DNA of 64,000 nt from Ignelater luminosus. Taxonomy: Eukaryota > Arthropoda > Insecta > Coleoptera > Elateridae. This document shows, one piece after another, positions 59,936-64,000 of the stretch (within the stretch, counting starts at the first letter, position 1; the number at the start of each line of letters is the position of its first letter). Below the pieces are notes generated by a model. It was given only the letters and a program-made list of their open reading frames with translations. It made no database searches and was not told the DNA's origin. Location: contig VTPC01090604.1 in NCBI GenBank assembly GCA_011009095.1, forward strand, positions 176,001 to 240,000. The letters run 5' to 3'. Position numbers and translations under genes: made by a program.

Positions 59936-61130
59936 TTACAATATTATTCCCCTCCTCCCCCCAACGAAAAAATATTCATTCATACTGGCTGTGCAAAAAA
60001 CGCACTGGTCTACCAGGTGGTGTAGTTGGATGAGTGCTCTGCTGGCTGTTCCCTGTTGTCTGCGGTTAGTGCTACCAGACGATGTACTGGGAAATGACAC
60101 CCAATCTTCAGGCATTATTTCTTTGGTCATTTCTCAATGAGCTGAGTGTCGGAGGTGACTGGCTTTCAGTTGTGAAATATGCATCTTCTTTATGACACCG
60201 TTACTAAGTTTTATGATGTATATTACATTCTCTAATTTTTTTATGACTTGCAGGAAACCACTTGATCGGACCTCTGATGCAAATTGATAAGAACTTTATC
60301 ATTTAAAAAAACTGACCACTGTTCAAACCTTACACTCTTATTTAACTTTCCAGAATTTGACTTATCAGATTTCAAAATGGATTGTGGCTTTGACTTTGGA
60401 TTTGCTGAAGAAATAGTTTTAGCTTCATATTTCAGCATCACTGATATAGGGGATACTCCCGTGACTGATGAGGGAGTGGAGCGTATAGAATACAAGCACT
60501 GCTTCAATCTTGTAGTAAAGAGGTACCGATATCTGACTTGGAAACTACTGACTTAACAAGATTTTTCTCCCATGGCTGGGAAGCACTAGACAAACTAGAA
60601 AACTGAACTTTAGCATGATTTTGAGTTGATTGACACGCAACAGAACACCTAACGTGACGTTTGATGTCAGCATCCATGCCGAACCACCAAACATATGAAT
60701 GAGCAAGCAACTTTGACCTTGTCACGCCCGCATGATCTGCATAAAGAACAGCTAAAATAGACTGCTTAAGAGACCCTGGGACTACGACTGTGTTATCAAG
60801 GCACGACAAAAATGGACCTTAAAATATTTCTCTAACATAGTGTTTGACTTGATTTCAGACATGACCCAACCATCAGAAACATACTGCATGGTCTTCAGCA
60901 AATCATTTTTAGAATTCTCACCTACATCCTTGTAAGACACAGTCGGTATAGACAAAAAGACAAAATTAGTGGAACATTCGACATCATCAACTTCCACTTC
61001 CCCATGCTGTGCACCTTTATCTTGGACACACTGTATAGGCTGTATGGAATAAATATCGCCACCTCCATCTAACGATGTAATGCTACATCTAGCATACCTA
61101 CTCGTAATTTTATTCAATTGCATGATATAA
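59936..61130 (-). pseudogene. gypsy-type pol fragment (integrase region)
   Basis: On the minus strand, a post-RNase-H linker (61123-60782) is followed by the integrase zinc-binding HHCC region (VVVPGSLKQSILAVLYADHA, then SYVWWFGMDADIKRHVRCSV and CQ). The catalytic integrase core is missing. Then come SIRSTPSSVTGVSPISVMLK (the end of the core) and a tail with NVIYIIKLSNGVIKKMHISQ. Frame breaks occur between the parts. No LTR was identified. Confidence 0.7.
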
Positions 61131-62739
61131 TGCTAGTATTCAGGAGTATCAAAGAAAGCACTTTTAAAAGTGTTGCCTTTGGCTTTATGGAAATTGATTT
61201 TTGCTACTGATGTTCAGAAACCCTTCACCGACAGCGTTGCTGATTGCTGCTTGCTTCTGAACACAAAACTTGTAATGGATTTTCTTAAGATACATGTTTT
61301 ATAACTTTAAATTTATGGAAATAATGAGCATAAAAGCTTACTTATTGCTGATATTTATTTATGCAACTAAGCTAGATTTCAAGCTATAAGCATTTCTTAA
61401 AAGTTTCAAGCAAAACTGAATTGAATATGCTAGATTTAGCTATAAATAAGCGAAGTTAGCAACACTGTGTAACCTTAAACTCAAATTTAGGTTATTTTAG
61501 GTTATGTTCTTGATATTAGTGTGATGTTGACAAATTTCATAAAAACTTTTTAGTGTAATGATCTTGATACTTTTTGATTCTTTGAAGCTTTGAATTCTTA
61601 AATTTTGATAACAATTTTTTTTTTGTTCTTATTATTGAAGTTTAACATTCATAGCTTCAAAACTACATAACCTCAGATTTAATTCCAATTCTCTTTTATC
61701 ATCAATTCTGGCATAGAGAACGTGCATGGACGCTATATACTAAATTTTAAGGTTACCTTGGGAATAAAATCAACCTATCTATCCCTTTCTTATCAATTGC
61801 AAACCTTTCATTCTTTATTTTTTATAGCACTTGGTAAGAAAGAGATACTAGGAGGAACTGTAGGTTTGATTCCTGCCATGTTTATCCAAAAAACACCAGA
61901 TCCAATTCCACCTTGTTTCCTTTAGTAATATACCTAAAAATAACATTCTAGTCAACTGTGAAGCAGCAAAGAAGCTGTGGAGGTATTTTGACTGAAGCTC
62001 AGCGTATCCATAATCTGTTGCAAGGTGTCTTTTTCTTTTTATTCCACTGTTACATGTCTCAGCTACAGAGCGCACCCTATGAAACTAAAAGTACTCTTAA
62101 AACTCTTTTGTTTACATTTGCTGCACCCATCAGCAACTCTTACCTACTTGGCTGAATAATAAGAGATCAATTGTATAACAGCCATTAATAAAATTTCCAT
62201 GCATTTATAGAAAGTAGCAACCACTGAACGTCAAAACATTTATTAAATTAAAAAAGGTTTAAATGAGTTCAAACAAATCATCATTGAGTTGTATTATTCA
62301 TTTTATTATTGTGTTTATGAACACTAATAGTAACAAATAAGTGCTAACGTGTTGACATTTTATAAGCTATTAGATTCAAAATTGTATTGTGGAAACTTGT
62401 TCTAACTATAATGGTCTCTTTTGAACTGAACTTTAAGAATTCAGTATATACCTACAATATTGATATACATATCTGCACTGAATTTTATAAGCTATGAAAA
62501 TATCTTTTCTATAATACAGGCATCGTGTGTAACTTACTTGACTCGCAACATGAATTATTAGTATGTAATGTCTGCAATACAAAAACATAAAGAAAAAGAT
62601 AGATACCTACTTATGCCTTTTGTTGAAATAATAGTCTCTTAGTCGATCTGTAACATAAAACAAAAAAAAAGAACAATTAATAATTGTTTGGATATCAAGA
62701 AATTTTAATTTAAAGAAAACTACAGAAATAATATTTTAT
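61131..62739. other. intergenic stretch before EFCAB2
   Basis: AT-rich. A few open frames of about 65-75 codons occur near 61720-62150, but none shows a recognisable domain or a coherent splice structure. Confidence 0.35.
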
Positions 62740-63517
62740 TTAAAATTCTGGCATTTTTTGCATTTCTGCCATTAGTTCTGAAAAGCGTTTGGGAGGCGGA
62801 GGAGGGGGAGGTTTAGCAGCTTCAACTTCGTCAGCTATTTTGTAAATATTATCCTCATCAGGAGGTTGGTGCTAGGGTCAGGTTACTTTAAGGTGCAGTC
62901 AATAATCAAACCTCATCTTACCATCAGTTTATTTATGTAATATTCGTACGGTACGGTCTGTGTATGTGGATCAATAGCAATTTCTAGCATTTCATCAAGT
63001 TCATCTTGTGTAAATGGCTCACCATCTTGTGTCATCAATGTAGAAATGTAGTCCTTAGTAAGGTATCCGTACCCTTCTACATCTAATATATGAAAAGCTT
63101 CTAGTAATTTAGCTGGCGATGCTGGCTCATGCCTGAAGCAATTATTGTTTTATGCATTTAAATTTTAAATAGATGTTACAAATCAAAACCAACTTATGTT
63201 CTGTAATGAGTTGAGCAACGTGAGGTAGGAATTTTGATAGGTGCACGCTTCCAGGAAATGCAGGATCCTCAATGGCAACCAGGATTTCTTGTATCTCCGC
63301 TTCTGAAGGACAGCATCCTAAGGCTCGTACTACTGTACCAACTTCTCGTACATCAATCGTTTTATTTCCTCCATGATCAAATATTTCGAAAGCGTCAGCA
63401 ATGCGCCTTTCTAGTTCGTTATTAATAGGCACTGAAAAATAACCACTAGAATGAAGATTAAAGATTAGATTCGTGATGGTAGTATTTACCTGGAATGTCT
63501 TCAATCTCTTCTTCCAT
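62740..63517 (-). CDS. EFCAB2: EF-hand protein EFCAB2 / dynein regulatory complex subunit 8
   Basis: Four exons on the minus strand, 63517-63490, 63431-63194, 63132-62922 and 62871-62740, join in frame to 202 residues. The N-terminal EF-hand has the loop DHGGNKTIDVRE, followed by GTVVRALGCCPSEAEIQE, the hallmark of this family. A second lobe (FHILDVEGYGYLTKDYI, then TQDGEPFTQDELDEMLEIAI) has degenerate loops that probably do not bind calcium. The C-terminus adds a proline run (PPPPPPPKRFSEL), longer than in human EFCAB2. DRC8 is part of the nexin-dynein regulatory complex of motile axonemes, in insects mostly in sperm. AATAAA overlaps the stop. The gene is divergent from the SAP-domain gene. 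Confidence 0.9.
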
Positions 63518-63956
63518 CTTATTATGAAAAATCTAGGAGACCTAAAACGAAAATTTCTGACACTATCAGGATAGGTCGATTCAAATTGAACAAACTTGAA
63601 ACTTTTTGCGTGTATCCTGGCAACAGTACAACAAGCTGTGTTTAACGTTGCCGCCAACTTAAACCCTTTATGAAATATTAATTGATTATAAAAACAATTA
63701 ATGATAATTTTTAAAAAAGTTATTGGAAATTACAGAATTCTAATAGTTACATTTTTAGAATAATATAATTTGTTAAATTTTACATATTTAAATTTATTTG
63801 GCGGGACTTGATTTCTACATGTTGGTAGTAGTGATAGTTTGAACATGCGTATAGTCTCATCGCCATTTGTAAAATTTACGCGTGTAGATTTGTGTTTCAT
63901 GGTTTTATACGTGTGACAGTGATTTTCACGAAAAAAATATTGTTAATTGTTGCAAA
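63518..63956. promoter_or_regulatory. divergent upstream region, EFCAB2/SAP-domain gene
   Basis: The two start codons are 439 bases apart on opposite strands. No specific promoter element was assigned. Confidence 0.35.
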
Positions 63957-64000
63957 ATGAGTACGCTAGATCCCGCAAAACTGAAAGTGGTCGAGCTTCG
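63957..64000 (+). CDS. start of a SAP-domain protein gene (hnRNP U-like?), cut by window end
   Basis: The last 44 bases encode MSTLDPAKLKVVEL and the first two bases of the next codon. The PAKLKVVEL pattern is the first helix of a SAP DNA-binding domain located at the extreme N-terminus, as in hnRNP U-like and related nuclear proteins. The context AAAATG is good. The family member cannot be fixed from 14 residues. Confidence 0.5.
   Translation, partial: MSTLDPAKLKVVEL

Overview
The window looks like a piece of an insect nuclear genome, most likely a beetle, although the order is inferred rather than shown. It is AT-rich, with short GT-AG introns, scattered transposon remnants and one 400-base assembly gap. 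One gene encodes a ceramide phosphoethanolamine synthase, an enzyme characteristic of insects. A short motif, TAACCTCAC, recurs on both strands, often close to gene starts. No CRISPR array, rRNA or tRNA was recognised.

Layout. From 1 to about 13.4 kb the sequence is mostly transposon wreckage: a mariner-like and a pogo-like transposase, an RTE-type LINE split by a gag-protease LTR element, and a second, internally deleted LINE. The first two exons of a golgin-like gene lie on the minus strand at 13.4-13.9 kb. From 13.9 to 19.5 kb there are repeats and no convincing gene. A compact gene block fills 19.5-36.6 kb: DHX35 (+) with the CPES gene nested in its first intron, WDR4/wuho (-), TECPR2 (+), PSMC6/Rpt4 (-) and DESI2 (+). 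From 42.3 to 48.7 kb come ARCN1 (delta-COP, -) and a four-finger C2H2 protein (+). From 48.7 to 57.7 kb there are repeats, a GC-rich island with the gap, and foldback elements. The right end carries ECH1 (+), a gypsy pol fragment (-), EFCAB2/DRC8 (-) and the first codons of a SAP-domain gene (+).

The host genes are mostly conserved single-copy housekeeping genes: splicing helicase, tRNA m7G methylation, autophagy adaptor, proteasome ATPase, de-sumoylase or deubiquitinase, COPI coat, beta-oxidation and axonemal regulator. They do not form one pathway. Several are arranged head to head over 0.27-0.74 kb (WDR4/TECPR2, PSMC6/DESI2, ARCN1/zinc finger, EFCAB2/SAP), which suggests shared promoters.

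The most unusual feature is a dispersed family of GC-rich tandem-repeat islands bounded by an inverted motif (CTGCACGGGCC at the start, GGCCCGTGCAG at the end). There are four recognisable copies plus a fragment at the window start. Two copies belong to a larger inverted repeat that brackets PSMC6 and DESI2. Other points worth checking are a TECPR2 that appears to lack its tectonin half but keeps the terminal LIR motif, an ECH1 with serine in place of a catalytic-site aspartate, and a DHX35 with DEVH instead of DEAH.
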